NCBI RefSeq assembly: GCF_009601685.2
Contig: NZ_CP045701.2
Location: 5,084,001 to 5,148,000 of the forward strand
Length of the DNA: 64,000 nt
Source: Pseudomonas brassicacearum
GTDB taxonomy: Bacteria > Pseudomonadota > Gammaproteobacteria > Pseudomonadales > Pseudomonadaceae
Direction of reading: 5' to 3'
Shown here: positions 16,276 through 26,929 of the stretch, piece after piece
Layout: each line of letters opens with the position of its first letter
Numbering within the stretch: position 1 is the stretch's first letter
The notes under the pieces: generated by a model
Database searches by the model: none
The model's input: the letters and a program-made list of their open reading frames with translations, nothing else
Told to the model about the DNA's origin: nothing
Program-made: the position numbers and the translations under genes

Positions 16276-16948
16276 CGCGGCCCTCGGCCAAGCGATAGCC
16301 GACGCCATGTACGGTGTGCAACAACGGTTTGTCGAACGGTTTGTCGATCACCTGGCGCAGTTGATGGACGTGGCTGCGCAGGCTGTCGCTGTCCGGGCAG
16401 TCATCGCCCCACAACGCTTCTTCGAGGATTTCGCGGCGCAGCACGTGAGGGCTTTTCTGCATCAATACCGCCAGCAGCTTGAGGCCTACGGGGTTGAGCT
16501 TGAGCAGCTTGCCTTCACGGGTCACTTCCAGGGTATCGAGGTCGTAGCTCAGGTCGCCGACCTGCAAGGCACGGCGGCCACCACCCTGGGACCGACGCAT
16601 GACAGCTTCGATCCGCGCCGCCAGTTCCGACAGGGCAAACGGTTTGATCAGGTAGTCATCGGCCCCGGACTTGAAACCCTGCAGACGATCGTCCAACTGA
16701 TCCCGGGCGGTGAGCATGATCACCGGTGTATCGCGCCGGGCGTCTTCACGCAGGCGCTTGCACAAGGTATAGCCATCGATGCCCGGCAGCATGATGTCGA
16801 GCACGATCAGGTCGTAGTGTTCGGTCGCGGCCAGGTGCAACCCCGACAGACCGTCCTGGGCACAATCGACGGTGTAGCCCTTGAGCCCCAGGTAATCGGC
16901 CAGGTTGGCCAGGATATCGCGGTTGTCTTCGACCAATAGAATTCGCAT
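16265..16948 (-). CDS. colR: ColR response regulator (OmpR family)
   Basis: 227 residues beginning MRILLVEDNRDILANLADYL, with phospho-acceptor Asp in LIVLDIMLPGIDG and the conserved Lys in DYLIKPFALSEL. The winged-helix DNA-binding domain ends SLRSHVHQLRQVIDKPFDKP and TVHGVGYRLAEG. Length matches ColR exactly. It controls membrane-integrity genes in response to excess Zn, Fe and other metals in P. putida. The two neighbouring transcription units carry sequences like its binding site, so a local regulon is likely. Confidence 0.9.
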   Translation of the reverse strand: MRILLVEDNRDILANLADYLGLKGYTVDCAQDGLSGLHLAATEHYDLIVLDIMLPGIDGYTLCKRLREDARRDTPVIMLTARDQLDDRLQGFKSGADDYLIKPFALSELAARIEAVMRRSQGGGRRALQVGDLSYDLDTLEVTREGKLLKLNPVGLKLLAVLMQKSPHVLRREILEEALWGDDCPDSDSLRSHVHQLRQVIDKPFDKPLLHTVHGVGYRLAEGRDGV

Positions 16949-17095
16949 GGGCACCTCTGCGTACACAGTTAACGGCCATCTTGGCCCGCGCAGCTTACGG
17001 CCAAGCGTGCCTCACGGCTAGGGTTGTATCGGGTCGCGGCAGCTCAGGCCTCTGTGGGAGCGGGCAAGTGAGCCCAGGCACGGGACTCGTTGGCA

Positions 17096-17111
17096 TTGAC
17101 GAGTTTTTCAC
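17096..17111 (+). promoter_or_regulatory. Putative ColR-binding site upstream of the PAP2 gene
   Basis: TTGACGAGTTTTTCAC matches the recalled ColR consensus YYNASNNYTTTTTCAC at all constrained positions but one. It lies 83 bases before the PAP2 ATG, in the divergent region between colR and that gene. A partial REP core (CTGTGGGAGCGGGCAAGTGA) lies just upstream at about 17052. Confidence 0.6.
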
Positions 17112-17194
17112 CCAGCATTCACACCGTCCCGACGCAACGCAGACCAGACTGCGCAACGCGCTGCTTTACGAAAACTCCCATCAAAGGTATTGCC

Positions 17195-17938
17195 ATGGTT
17201 TCCACCGTCATCCGACCCGCTTCCAGACCCCTGAATTTCTGGCTTGCCCTGGGCCTGCCTGTCGTCGTCGCAGCGACGCTGGTGTTGCTGGAGTTGACCA
17301 CGCTGGACATGGACGTGGCCAAGCTGTTTTACGACCCGATGTCGGGTGGATTCATCGGTCGGCACAGTTTTTTTCTGGAAGACATCCTGCACGATCGAGC
17401 CAAACAGGTGGTTATCGTATTCTCCGTGCTGGCGGTCCTGGGATTCATCAGCTCATTCTTCATCAGCTGGCTCAAACCGTTCAAGCGCGAGCTCGGTTGC
17501 CTGGTGCTGTCCCTGGCACTGGCGACGTCCTTCGTCACGCCAATGAAAGCGGTGACGGCGGTGCAATGCCCCTGGAGCCTGAAGGAATTCGGTGGCAAGG
17601 AAACCTACAGCGAACTGCTAAGCCCGCGCCCGGCCACGGACAAACCCGGTCGATGCTGGCCCGGCGGCCACGCCGCCACCGGGTTCACCTTGTTTGCGCT
17701 GTTCTTCGTCCTGCGCGACCGCCGCCCACGCCTGGCCCGCCAGGTCCTGGTATTCGCCTTTACCTTGGGAACAGTCTTCTCCGTGGGTCGGATGATGCAA
17801 GGGGCGCACTTCTTTTCCCACAACGTGTGGACCGCGGTGTTCTGTTGGCTGATCAGCCTGGGGTGCTACTACTACATCCTGTACCGACCGGCCGTCATGA
17901 CTGATCGCGTGGCGTTGAGCCAGCCTTCCAACGCCTGA
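17195..17938 (+). CDS. PAP2-family membrane phosphatase
   Basis: 247 residues with about six membrane helices. The phosphatase motifs are recognisable though degenerate: KPGRCWPGGHAATGF replaces the PSGH motif, and GRMMQGAHFFSHNVW supplies the Arg and His of the SRxxxxxH motif, with an upstream Lys. This form (RCWPGGHAxxG) belongs to a subgroup acting on lipid pyrophosphates or lipid A-type substrates. Divergent placement from colR and a ColR-like box suggest envelope remodelling under metal stress. The ATG at 17195 is preferred because the protein's conserved part begins there. Confidence 0.78.
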   Translation: MVSTVIRPASRPLNFWLALGLPVVVAATLVLLELTTLDMDVAKLFYDPMSGGFIGRHSFFLEDILHDRAKQVVIVFSVLAVLGFISSFFISWLKPFKRELGCLVLSLALATSFVTPMKAVTAVQCPWSLKEFGGKETYSELLSPRPATDKPGRCWPGGHAATGFTLFALFFVLRDRRPRLARQVLVFAFTLGTVFSVGRMMQGAHFFSHNVWTAVFCWLISLGCYYYILYRPAVMTDRVALSQPSNA

Positions 17939-17956
17939 AAACGCCCCGGACAAACC

Positions 17957-18050
17957 CTGTGGGAGCAAAGCTTGCTCGCGATCGCAATGGCAGCTTCAGC
18001 ATCCCGGCAAGCTGACCCACCGCAATCGCGAGCAAGCTTTGCTCCCACAG
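17957..18050. repeat. REP-A palindrome pair (REPIN)
   Basis: CTGTGGGAGCAAAGCTTGCT-CGCGAT and its inverted copy ATCGCGAGCAAGCTTTGCTC-CCACAG surround a 40-base spacer. It sits between the convergent PAP2 and groEL genes. Confidence 0.85.
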
Positions 18051-18091
18051 AGACAGCTGGGTCCAGCTCAATGCCGGGATAAACCCAAGGC

Positions 18092-18128
18092 AAAAAAAAA
18101 CCCGCCTGCTTTCGCAGGCGGGTTTTTT
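18092..18128 (-). terminator. groESL terminator
   Basis: AAAAAAAAACCCGCCTGC / GCAGGCGGGTTTTTT stem around TTTC, placed 20 bases after the groEL stop on the minus strand. The symmetrical A/T tracts mean it would also stop transcription coming from the PAP2 gene. Confidence 0.9.
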
Positions 18129-18149
18129 CGCTACAGGGGTAAGGCTGGC

Positions 18150-19805
<1,656 letters not shown>

Positions 19806-19843
19806 TTAAATACTTTGTAGTAATGGGAAAATGGGCGGGGGAA

Positions 19844-20137
19844 TCAGCCTTCGAGAACAGCGAGGATTTCGTTCTCGCTCATTACCAGCAGGTCTTCGCC
19901 GTCGACTTTCACTGTGTTGCTGCCGGAGTAAGGGCCGAACACAACCTTGTCACCCACTTTCACGGCCAGCGCACGTACTTCACCGTTTTCCAGTGCCTTG
20001 CCTGGGCCTACAGCGAGAACTTCACCGTGGTTGGCTTTTTCAGCAGCCGAACCTGGCAGGACGATACCGCCAGCGGTTTTCTTCTCTTCTTCGCTGCGAC
20101 GGATGACGACGCGGTCATGCAGAGGACGAAGCTTCAT
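19844..20137 (-). CDS. groES: GroES (10-kDa co-chaperonin, Cpn10)
   Basis: 97 residues: [20 protein letters not shown], the mobile loop [16 protein letters not shown] that docks on GroEL (IVL tripeptide), and the C-terminal [16 protein letters not shown]. It is the first gene of groESL, with an AGGAGA ribosome-binding site and a 5' leader with several hairpins. Confidence 0.98.
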   Translation of the reverse strand: MKLRPLHDRVVIRRSEEEKKTAGGIVLPGSAAEKANHGEVLAVGPGKALENGEVRALAVKVGDKVVFGPYSGSNTVKVDGEDLLVMSENEILAVLEG

Positions 20138-20214
20138 TGTCGATCTCTCCTAATTTTTGGTTTTCATCGGCCGGTGTAGTCCCGGCGGGTTTAACAAAGC
20201 CGGCAGAGCCGGGT

Positions 20215-20262
20215 GCGGTTCGTCAGTCGAACCGCGGAAGTCTGTCCGGTGTCACCACCGGA
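20215..20262 (-). promoter_or_regulatory. Structured 5' leader of groES (two perfect hairpins)
   Basis: GCGGTTCG-TCAGT-CGAACCGC (20215-20235) is an 8-bp perfect stem, and TCCGGT-N6-ACCGGA (20245-20262) is a 6-bp stem. They lie between the likely heat-shock promoter and the groES ATG. They may stabilise the mRNA; a thermosensor role is speculative since the stems do not cover the ribosome-binding site. Confidence 0.5.
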
Positions 20263-20281
20263 AACCTTGCGGTGACCGTTA

Positions 20282-20310
20282 CATAAGGGCGCACAAGTGG
20301 ATTACAAGGG
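20282..20310 (-). promoter_or_regulatory. Putative sigma-32 promoter of groESL
   Basis: On the minus strand CCCTTGTAAT (-35, compare CCCTTGAA) is separated by 12-13 bases from CCCTTATG (-10, compare CCCCATNT). Position about 145 bases before the groES ATG fits a long structured leader. Motif-based only. Confidence 0.5.
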
Positions 20311-20347
20311 CGGGGCAGAAAATTTTTTACTGCGCGCAGCCAAAATG

Positions 20348-20371
20348 AACACGGCGCCCGAAGGCGCCGTG
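20348..20371 (-). terminator. Hairpin after fxsA
   Basis: Stem ACACGGCGCC / GGCGCCGTGT with loop CGAA, followed on the minus strand by TCATTTT. It lies just past the fxsA stop, upstream of the groESL promoter. Confidence 0.65.
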
Positions 20372-20380
20372 TCGCAGGTT

Positions 20381-20857
20381 TTACTTGGAATCGCGGTGTT
20401 CGAATTCGCCTTCGATCACGTCGGGCTCGCGGCCCAAAGGCTCGCGCGGAGCCGGACCGCCGCGGGGCTGGAGGTCATCGGCGAAGGCGCGCTGACGAAT
20501 CGCCTGCTCTTCGGCGCGCTGGCGCATTTTATTGGCCAGCAACCGACGGGTGAACGGCAACAGCATGACCAGGCCCAGCACGTCGCTGATAAAACCAGGC
20601 AGGATCAACAGGCCGCCACCCAGGGCCAGCATCAGGCCTTCGAGCATGGTCTGGGCAGGCAACTCGCCACGATTCAGGCTTTCACGGGCACGCAACGCCG
20701 TGGCCAGGCCAGCAATGCGCAGCACGAACACGCCGAGCATCGAGCCGAGAATGACCAGCAGCAGCGCCGGGAAAAACCCGATCGCACCGCTGACCTTGAC
20801 GAATACGAACAGCTCCAACACCGGGAACAGCAGAAAGAGCAACAAAAAAGGGCGCAT
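20381..20857 (-). CDS. fxsA: FxsA-family membrane protein
   Basis: 158 residues. Hydrophobic N-terminus MRPFLLLFLLFPVLELFVFV, two to three further membrane segments (PALLLVILGSMLGVFVL, LALGGGLLILPGFISDVLGL) and a charged cytoplasmic tail (RQRAEEQAIRQRAF). FxsA in E. coli relieves F-exclusion of phage T7 when overproduced. It is encoded just upstream of groESL, as in many gammaproteobacteria. The ATG at 20857 has GAGGAA nine bases ahead; a TTG five codons upstream is less likely. Confidence 0.88.
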   Translation of the reverse strand: MRPFLLLFLLFPVLELFVFVKVSGAIGFFPALLLVILGSMLGVFVLRIAGLATALRARESLNRGELPAQTMLEGLMLALGGGLLILPGFISDVLGLVMLLPFTRRLLANKMRQRAEEQAIRQRAFADDLQPRGGPAPREPLGREPDVIEGEFEHRDSK

Positions 20858-20923
20858 CAAATGGTTCCTCAACGCAAGAATGCCTTGCTATGAAAACCTA
20901 AATGACGTCGCCCTTTCGTGAAT

Positions 20924-21655
20924 TCAAGCGTCGACCTCCGCATTTTTTGGCCATTGCTCGGCGTGAGCCAGATAAACCAAGGCTTCGCGCACTTGTGTCG
21001 GCGTGTTGCAAGGCGTCGGAAAGGCCAGCCAGTGCAGGCCCTGGCCTATACGCAGGTGCATGCCTTCGCTGTCGATGCCCACCAATTGCGCCGGTTCGCT
21101 TTTCGGCAGGCCGGCCAGTTCCACGTAATGGGCAATGGCCTTGGCGTGGTCGGCGTTCATGTGCTCGACCATGCTGGTTTCGGCTTTGCCGGCGAAGGGA
21201 TTGGCCAGGGTGAGCTGGTCGATCCAGTGGATGGCGCCAAAGCCGCCGATGTAGCGATGGCGTACCGGCTCGAGTACCCAGAAATCGAAATCATGGGCCT
21301 TGTGGTAGTTCTGCGAGTCAGGGAAATAGCGGTAGTAACGCTCGGCGGCAGCCTCGATGGCAGCGCTGTCTTCGAGTTTGCGGGCCTCGGCCAGGTAGGT
21401 CAGGCGCCCCACGGCCTGCACATCCTCGGCGCCCCGCTCGCCCACCAGCATCGAACACCTGGGGTCTTTTTGCAGGTTGTGAGTGTGCTGGGCGATCCGG
21501 CTGATCAGGATCAGTGGCCGGCCTTGATCGTCCAGGCAATAGGGCACCACGGAGCCGAACGGAAAGCCGGGCATGGATTTGGAATGAGTGGAGAGCACTC
21601 CACGGTATTCCTTGAGCAGAAGTTCGCGGGCATGCTTGACAGCTTCAACGCTCAA
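20924..21655 (-). CDS. HugZ-like flavin-reductase-fold protein (pyridoxamine 5'-phosphate oxidase-like)
   Basis: 243 residues. An N-terminal split-barrel FMN-binding-type domain ([40 protein letters not shown]) is followed by a C-terminal DUF2470-type domain ([20 protein letters not shown]). This architecture is shared by HugZ/HutZ haem-degrading proteins and by related proteins of unknown activity. No haem-uptake gene is adjacent, so haem degradation is only one possibility. PAO1 appears to have the same gene next to fxsA (PA4388). Confidence 0.8.
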   Translation of the reverse strand: MSVEAVKHARELLLKEYRGVLSTHSKSMPGFPFGSVVPYCLDDQGRPLILISRIAQHTHNLQKDPRCSMLVGERGAEDVQAVGRLTYLAEARKLEDSAAIEAAAERYYRYFPDSQNYHKAHDFDFWVLEPVRHRYIGGFGAIHWIDQLTLANPFAGKAETSMVEHMNADHAKAIAHYVELAGLPKSEPAQLVGIDSEGMHLRIGQGLHWLAFPTPCNTPTQVREALVYLAHAEQWPKNAEVDA

Positions 21656-21813
21656 TTTATGACTCCTTTAATGAAATCCGTCTAGAAAACGGTCAGGCGA
21701 CTGGAGTAATGTTCCGATACACCGATAGGGCAGTTCTCGTGTGCAACCGGGCTACACCGTCGCAAATCGAGAGACGTCCCCGAAGGTCCCCTCCACCGCT
21801 GCGCCACCTGGAC

Positions 21814-22578
21814 ATGAGCATGCAACTCACTGACAAAGTAATCATTATCACCGGCGGTTGCCAGGGCCTGGGCCGCTCCATGGCCGAGTATCTCGCGGGC
21901 AAAGGCGCGAAGCTGGCCCTGGTGGACCTCAACCAGGAGAAACTCGACCAGGCGGTTGCCGCGTGTGTAGCCAAGGGCGTCGAAGCCCGGGCGTACCTGT
22001 GCAACGTCGCCAATGAAGAGCAGGTGATCGACATGGTCGCCCGCGTCGTCGAGGATTTCGGCGCGATCCACGGCCTGATCAACAACGCCGGGATCCTGCG
22101 CGACGGCTTGCTGCTCAAGGTCAAGGACGGCGAAATGACCACGATGAGCCTGGCCCAGTGGCAGGCCGTGATCGACGTCAACCTCACCGGTGTATTCCTG
22201 TGCACCCGTGAAGTGGCGGCGAAAATGGTCGAGTTGAAAAACAGCGGCGCCATCATCAATATCTCGTCGATCTCCCGCGCCGGCAATGTCGGCCAGACCA
22301 ACTACTCCGCCGCCAAGGCCGGCGTGGCCGCCGCCACCGTGACCTGGGCCAAGGAACTGGCGCGCTACGGCATCCGCGTGGCGGGCATCGCACCGGGTTT
22401 CATCGAAACCGAGATGACCCTGGGCATGAAGCCCGAGGCCCTGGAAAAAATGACCTCGGGGATCCCACTCAAGCGCATGGGCAAGCCCGAGGAGATCGCT
22501 CATTCGGCAGCGTATATCTTCGAGAACGACTATTACACCGGTCGGATCCTGGAGATGGATGGCGGGTTGCGGATCTAA
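21814..22578 (+). CDS. Short-chain dehydrogenase/reductase (FabG-like)
   Basis: 254 residues. The Rossmann motif is [15 protein letters not shown], the NNAG structural motif is present ([11 protein letters not shown]) and the catalytic Ser-Tyr-Lys set is in [21 protein letters not shown]. The C-terminus ends [14 protein letters not shown]. It would use NAD(P)H to interconvert an alcohol and a ketone; 3-oxoacyl-ACP reductase-like chemistry is plausible, but no fatty-acid genes are adjacent. The first of two close Met codons is used. The open frame upstream to 21709 lacks family similarity. Confidence 0.83.
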   Translation: MSMQLTDKVIIITGGCQGLGRSMAEYLAGKGAKLALVDLNQEKLDQAVAACVAKGVEARAYLCNVANEEQVIDMVARVVEDFGAIHGLINNAGILRDGLLLKVKDGEMTTMSLAQWQAVIDVNLTGVFLCTREVAAKMVELKNSGAIINISSISRAGNVGQTNYSAAKAGVAAATVTWAKELARYGIRVAGIAPGFIETEMTLGMKPEALEKMTSGIPLKRMGKPEEIAHSAAYIFENDYYTGRILEMDGGLRI

Positions 22579-22596
22579 ACCCAGCGCATAACCAAA

Positions 22597-22730
22597 TGTG
22601 GGAGTGGGCTTGTGGGAGCACAGCTTGCTCGCGATGACGGCGTCACATACAACACATCTGTGGCTTTAAAACCGCTATCGCGAGCAAGCTGTGCTCCCAC
22701 AGGTTTGCTCCCACAGGCTCGCTCCCACAT
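22597..22730. repeat. Layered REP-A cluster
   Basis: A REP-A pair (TGTGGGAGCACAGCTTGCTC-GCGAT and its inverse) is wrapped by further TGTGGGAG... and ...GCTCCCACA half-copies on both sides, giving three to four stacked palindrome ends. It separates the convergent SDR and mrp genes. Confidence 0.85.
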
Positions 22731-22749
22731 GGGATTGCTGTTCAGCCGG

Positions 22750-23844
22750 TCAATCGTCGCTCATGGTGATGTTCGGCATCGCCGGTGACGCAGCCTCCTG
22801 CAACACGATCCGCGCGCCCACGTGGCGGGCCAGTTCCTGATAGACCATGGCGATCTGGCTGTCCGGTTCAGCGATGACTGTCGGCTTGCCGCCGTCGGCC
22901 TGTTCGCGGATCAGCATCGACAGCGGCAGCGAAGCCAGCAATTCGACGCCGTACTGGCTCGCCAGTTTTTCCCCGCCCCCTTCGCCGAACAGATGCTCGG
23001 CATGCCCACAGTTCGAGCAGATGTGCACAGCCATGTTCTCCACCACGCCCAGCACCGGGATGTTGACCTTGCGGAACATCTCCACGCCCTTGCGTGCGTC
23101 CAGCAAGGCCAGGTCTTGAGGCGTGGTGACGATCACCGCACCGGCCACCGGGACTTTCTGCGCCAGGGTCAGCTGGATATCGCCGGTGCCAGGTGGCATG
23201 TCGATCACCAGGTAATCCAGGTCGCCCCAGGCGGTTTGCGTGACCAGTTGCAGCAAGGCGCCGGAAACCATCGGCCCGCGCCAGACCATTGGCGTGTTGT
23301 CGTCGGTCAGGAAGGCCATGGACATGACTTCCACGCCATGGGACTGGATCGGCACGAACCACTTCTGGTCCTTGACCTGTGGCCGGGTGCCCTCGGCAAC
23401 ACCGAACATGATGCCCTGGCTCGGACCATAGATGTCTGCATCGAGAATCCCGACCTTCGCCCCTTCACGCGCCAGGGCCAGGGCCAGGTTGGCCGCGGTG
23501 GTGGACTTGCCCACGCCGCCCTTGCCCGAGGCCACGGCGATCACGTTCTTGACGTTCGCCAGCCCCGGCACCTGCGCCTGGGCCTTGTGGGCGGCGATCA
23601 CACTGGTGATGTCGACTTTGGCGGCGCTCACCCCGTCCATGGCCTCGATCGCCATTTGCAGCATCTGCGCCCAGCCGCTCTTGAACAGGTCGGCGGCATA
23701 GCCGATTTCCAGCTGGACACTGACGCGATCTCCCTGGATGTCGATGGCGCGCACGCATCCGGCGCTGACCGGGTCCTGGTTCAGGTAAGGGTCGGTGTAC
23801 TGGCGAAGGACGGCTTCCACCGCTGCGCGATTGACGGCGCTCAT
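22750..23844 (-). CDS. apbC: Iron-sulfur cluster carrier Mrp/ApbC
   Basis: 364 residues. An N-terminal MIP18-like domain (VEAVLRQYTDPYLNQD) is followed by a P-loop ATPase with the deviant Walker A SGKGGVGKSTTAANLALALA, switch region DADIYGPSQG and DMPPGTGD. The Cys pair that binds the transferable 4Fe-4S cluster is in HICSNCGHAEHLF. It loads Fe-S clusters onto target proteins. The start MSAVNRAAVE has GGAG upstream. It is divergent from metG, as in PAO1 (PA3481/PA3482) and E. coli. Confidence 0.93.
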   Translation of the reverse strand: MSAVNRAAVEAVLRQYTDPYLNQDPVSAGCVRAIDIQGDRVSVQLEIGYAADLFKSGWAQMLQMAIEAMDGVSAAKVDITSVIAAHKAQAQVPGLANVKNVIAVASGKGGVGKSTTAANLALALAREGAKVGILDADIYGPSQGIMFGVAEGTRPQVKDQKWFVPIQSHGVEVMSMAFLTDDNTPMVWRGPMVSGALLQLVTQTAWGDLDYLVIDMPPGTGDIQLTLAQKVPVAGAVIVTTPQDLALLDARKGVEMFRKVNIPVLGVVENMAVHICSNCGHAEHLFGEGGGEKLASQYGVELLASLPLSMLIREQADGGKPTVIAEPDSQIAMVYQELARHVGARIVLQEAASPAMPNITMSDD

Positions 23845-23937
23845 GGGCAACTCCGATAACAAGACTTGAAAACAGGCCGCTATCCTACGCCGCGCATGCT
23901 TGTGTGGCGACCCGATTACTGTCGCGCGAATATCTTT

Positions 23938-24068
23938 GTGGCGAGGGGATTTATCCCCGCTGAGTTGCGAAGCGACCCCAAAACCAGGCGCCTCGGTGGA
24001 CCAAACTGGTCAGGTTCGAATGTTTTGGGACTGCTGCGCAGTCCAGCGGGGATAAATCCCCTCGCCAC
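23938..24068. repeat. REP-C palindrome pair
   Basis: GTGGCGAGGGGATTTATCCC-CGCTG and its inverse CAGCGGGGATAAATCCCCTC-GCCAC border a roughly 85-base spacer. It occupies most of the 336-base mrp-metG intergenic region; the rest holds the two divergent promoters, which I could not define. Confidence 0.85.
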
Positions 24069-24180
24069 AGTTGTGCTCTGCTGCTCCCGGCAATGCATCC
24101 CGAAACAGCCCCGAAGGGTGAAAAAAAGCCGCCAGCGCTTTATAGTGGCCGACCTCCGTTTCATCAAGTAGCCGAGCCCC

Positions 24181-26226
24181 ATGTCCGAGCCACGCAAGAT
24201 TCTCGTCACCAGCGCCCTGCCCTATGCCAATGGTTCGATTCACCTCGGCCATATGCTGGAATACATCCAGACCGATATGTGGACGCGCTTCCAGAAACAT
24301 CGCGGCAACCAGTGCATCTATGTCTGCGCCGACGACGCCCACGGTTCGGCGATCATGCTGCGCGCGGAAAAGGAAGGCATCACCCCGGAACAACTGATCG
24401 CCAACGTCCAGGCCGAACACAGTGCCGACTTTGCCGAGTTCCTGGTGGACTTCGACAATTTCCACTCCACTCACTCCGAAGAAAACCGTGAGCTGTCGAG
24501 CCAGATCTACCTGAAGCTGCGTGACGCTGGGCACATCGCCACCCGTTCGGTCACCCAGTATTTCGACCCGGAAAAGAACATGTTCCTGGCCGACCGCTTC
24601 ATCAAGGGCACGTGCCCGAAATGCGGCACCGAAGACCAGTACGGCGACAACTGTGAAAAATGCGGCGCTACCTACGCACCGACCGATCTGAAAGACCCGA
24701 AATCGGCGATTTCCGGCGCCACCCCGGTGCTCAGGGACTCCCAGCACTTCTTCTTCAAGCTGCCGGATTTCCAGGCGATGCTGCAAACCTGGACCCGCAG
24801 CGGCACGTTGCACGACGCGGTGGCCAACAAGCTCTCCGAATGGCTCGACTCCGGCCTGCAAGAGTGGGACATTTCCCGCGATGCGCCGTACTTCGGCTTC
24901 GAAATCCCCGGCGAACCCGGCAAGTATTTCTACGTGTGGCTGGATGCGCCCATCGGCTACATGGCGAGCTTCAAGAACCTTTGCGACCGCACCCCGGAGC
25001 TGGACTTCGACGCGTTCTGGGGCAAGGACTCCACGGCCGAGGTGTATCACTTCATCGGCAAGGACATCGTCAACTTCCACGCGCTGTTCTGGCCCGCCAT
25101 GCTCGAAGGCGCCGGTTTCCGCAAGCCGACCGCGATCAATGTCCACGGCTACCTGACCGTCAACGGCCAGAAAATGTCCAAGTCCCGCGGCACCTTCATC
25201 AAGGCCCGGACCTACCTGGACCACCTGTCCCCGGAATACCTGCGTTACTACTACGCGGCCAAGCTCGGCCGCGGCGTCGACGACCTGGACCTGAACCTCG
25301 AAGACTTCGTGCAGAAGGTCAACTCCGACCTGGTGGGCAAGGTCGTCAACATTGCCAGCCGTTGCGCCGGGTTCATCCACAAGGGCAACGCCGGGGTCCT
25401 GGTCGCCGGCAACGCCGCGCCGGAACTGACCGACGCCTTCCTGGCAGCCGCGCCAAGCATCGCCGAAGCCTACGAGTCCCGCGACTTTGCCCGTGCCATG
25501 CGCGAAATCATGGCACTGGCCGACCGCGCCAACGCCTGGATCGCCGACAAGGCGCCCTGGTCCCTGGCCAAACAGGAAGGCAAACAGGACGAAGTCCAGG
25601 CGATCTGCGCCCTGGGCATCAATCTGTTCCGCCAACTGGTGATTTTCCTCAAGCCGGTGCTGCCGCTGCTGGCTGCCGATGCCGAGGCATTCCTCAACGT
25701 CGCGCCACTGACCTGGAACGATCACCAGACGCTGCTGAGCAACCATCAGTTGAACGCGTTCAAGCCGTTGATGACCCGTATCGACGCCGCCAAGGTGCAA
25801 GCCATGATCGACGCCTCCAAGGAAGACCTGGCCGCCAGCCAGACCGACACCGGCGCGCCTGCCGGCAATGGCGAACTGGCCAAGGACCCGCTGTCGCCGG
25901 AAATCGATTTCGACGCCTTTGCCGCTGTCGACCTGCGCGTGGCACTGATCGTCAAGGCCGAGGCCGTCGAAGGGGCCGACAAGTTGCTGCGCCTGACCCT
26001 GGACATCGGCGACGAGCAACGCAACGTGTTCTCCGGTATCAAGGGTGCCTACCCGGACCCGGCCAAGCTCGAAGGCCGGCTGACGATGATGATCGCCAAC
26101 CTCAAGCCACGCAAAATGCGCTTTGGTATTTCCGAAGGCATGGTGATGGCGGCAGGCCCCGGCGGCGAGGAAATCTACCTGTTGAGCCCTGACAGCGGCG
26201 CCAAGCCGGGCCAGCGGATCAAGTAA
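24181..26226 (+). CDS. metG: Methionyl-tRNA synthetase
   Basis: 681 residues, class I synthetase. HIGH-type motif [12 protein letters not shown] near the N-terminus, zinc-binding Cys sets [23 protein letters not shown] motif in [13 protein letters not shown], and an anticodon-binding helical domain. A C-terminal tRNA-binding OB-fold ([20 protein letters not shown] to [14 protein letters not shown]) also mediates dimerisation. It charges tRNA-Met. Length and domain order match the long, dimeric bacterial MetRS. Confidence 0.98.
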   Translation: MSEPRKILVTSALPYANGSIHLGHMLEYIQTDMWTRFQKHRGNQCIYVCADDAHGSAIMLRAEKEGITPEQLIANVQAEHSADFAEFLVDFDNFHSTHSEENRELSSQIYLKLRDAGHIATRSVTQYFDPEKNMFLADRFIKGTCPKCGTEDQYGDNCEKCGATYAPTDLKDPKSAISGATPVLRDSQHFFFKLPDFQAMLQTWTRSGTLHDAVANKLSEWLDSGLQEWDISRDAPYFGFEIPGEPGKYFYVWLDAPIGYMASFKNLCDRTPELDFDAFWGKDSTAEVYHFIGKDIVNFHALFWPAMLEGAGFRKPTAINVHGYLTVNGQKMSKSRGTFIKARTYLDHLSPEYLRYYYAAKLGRGVDDLDLNLEDFVQKVNSDLVGKVVNIASRCAGFIHKGNAGVLVAGNAAPELTDAFLAAAPSIAEAYESRDFARAMREIMALADRANAWIADKAPWSLAKQEGKQDEVQAICALGINLFRQLVIFLKPVLPLLAADAEAFLNVAPLTWNDHQTLLSNHQLNAFKPLMTRIDAAKVQAMIDASKEDLAASQTDTGAPAGNGELAKDPLSPEIDFDAFAAVDLRVALIVKAEAVEGADKLLRLTLDIGDEQRNVFSGIKGAYPDPAKLEGRLTMMIANLKPRKMRFGISEGMVMAAGPGGEEIYLLSPDSGAKPGQRIK

Positions 26227-26246
26227 CACGACCGCTCGCTGCACCG

Positions 26247-26284
26247 ATCCCACAGCCGCCATGCCGGTGGCTGTGGGATTTTCA
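26247..26284 (+). terminator. metG terminator
   Basis: Long stem ATCCCACAGCC / GGCTGTGGGAT around GCCATGCCGGT, followed by TTTTCAT, 20 bases past the metG stop. Confidence 0.75.
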
Positions 26285-26356
26285 TATCTGGCCCACGCCT
26301 GCGGCGTGCCGGATAATGCCTAATCTTGTAACAGGCCCTTTGTCGCCAACACGCCC

Positions 26357-26929
26357 ATGACCGAAATCGTCCTCACGCTGTTCAGCGCTGCCCTGATCAA
26401 CAACCTGGTGTTGCATTGGCCGCTGGGCGTCGATCCGCTGCTGGCGGTCAACGGTAGGAGGCAGGTACACGCCTTGGGGCTGGCGACGGCATGCCTGATG
26501 CTGATCGTCGGCACCCTGGGCTATCTGGTCGATCATGGGCTGTTGGCGCCGACAAACCTGGTCTCGCTGCGCCTGCTGGCGTGGCTGTCCTTGAGCGTGT
26601 TGCTGATCGCCCCCTTGCTGCGCCTGCTGGCACGCGGGCTCCCGGCAATGCTGTTCGAGGGGTTGTGGCCGCTGTTGCTCGGCAATGCGGGCATACTGGG
26701 GGTCACGCTGCTCAACGGCCAGGATGACCGAGGCCTGGGCCACGCCGTGGCCCTGAGCCTGGGCGCCGGGCTGGGCTTCTGGCTGGTGCTGAGCCTGTTC
26801 GACGATCTGCGCCAGCGCACCTTCAATAACGATATTCCCTTGCCCTTTCGGGGCCTGCCGATTCAGTTGATCAGCGCCGGACTGATGGCGGTGGCCTTTC
26901 TCGGATTGCGCGGGCTGGTCAAAACATGA
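26357..26929 (+). CDS. rnfA: RnfA/RsxA-like membrane subunit, divergent
   Basis: 190 residues, six membrane helices, co-linear with E. coli RsxA ([44 protein letters not shown]). In canonical RnfA one Cys lies in LGLCPFMG and one in TTNCAVLG; these help hold a membrane [2Fe-2S] cluster shared with RnfE. Here the first is Asp26 (LGVDPLLAV) and the second Ala111 (LGNAGILGV). The fold is thus kept while the cluster ligands are lost. First gene of a tightly overlapping operon A-B-D-G-E-nth. Confidence 0.85.
   Translation: MTEIVLTLFSAALINNLVLHWPLGVDPLLAVNGRRQVHALGLATACLMLIVGTLGYLVDHGLLAPTNLVSLRLLAWLSLSVLLIAPLLRLLARGLPAMLFEGLWPLLLGNAGILGVTLLNGQDDRGLGHAVALSLGAGLGFWLVLSLFDDLRQRTFNNDIPLPFRGLPIQLISAGLMAVAFLGLRGLVKT

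Noticed and set aside
23845..24180. Small gene between mrp and metG
   Set aside because: The open frames are translations of the REP-C palindrome pair.
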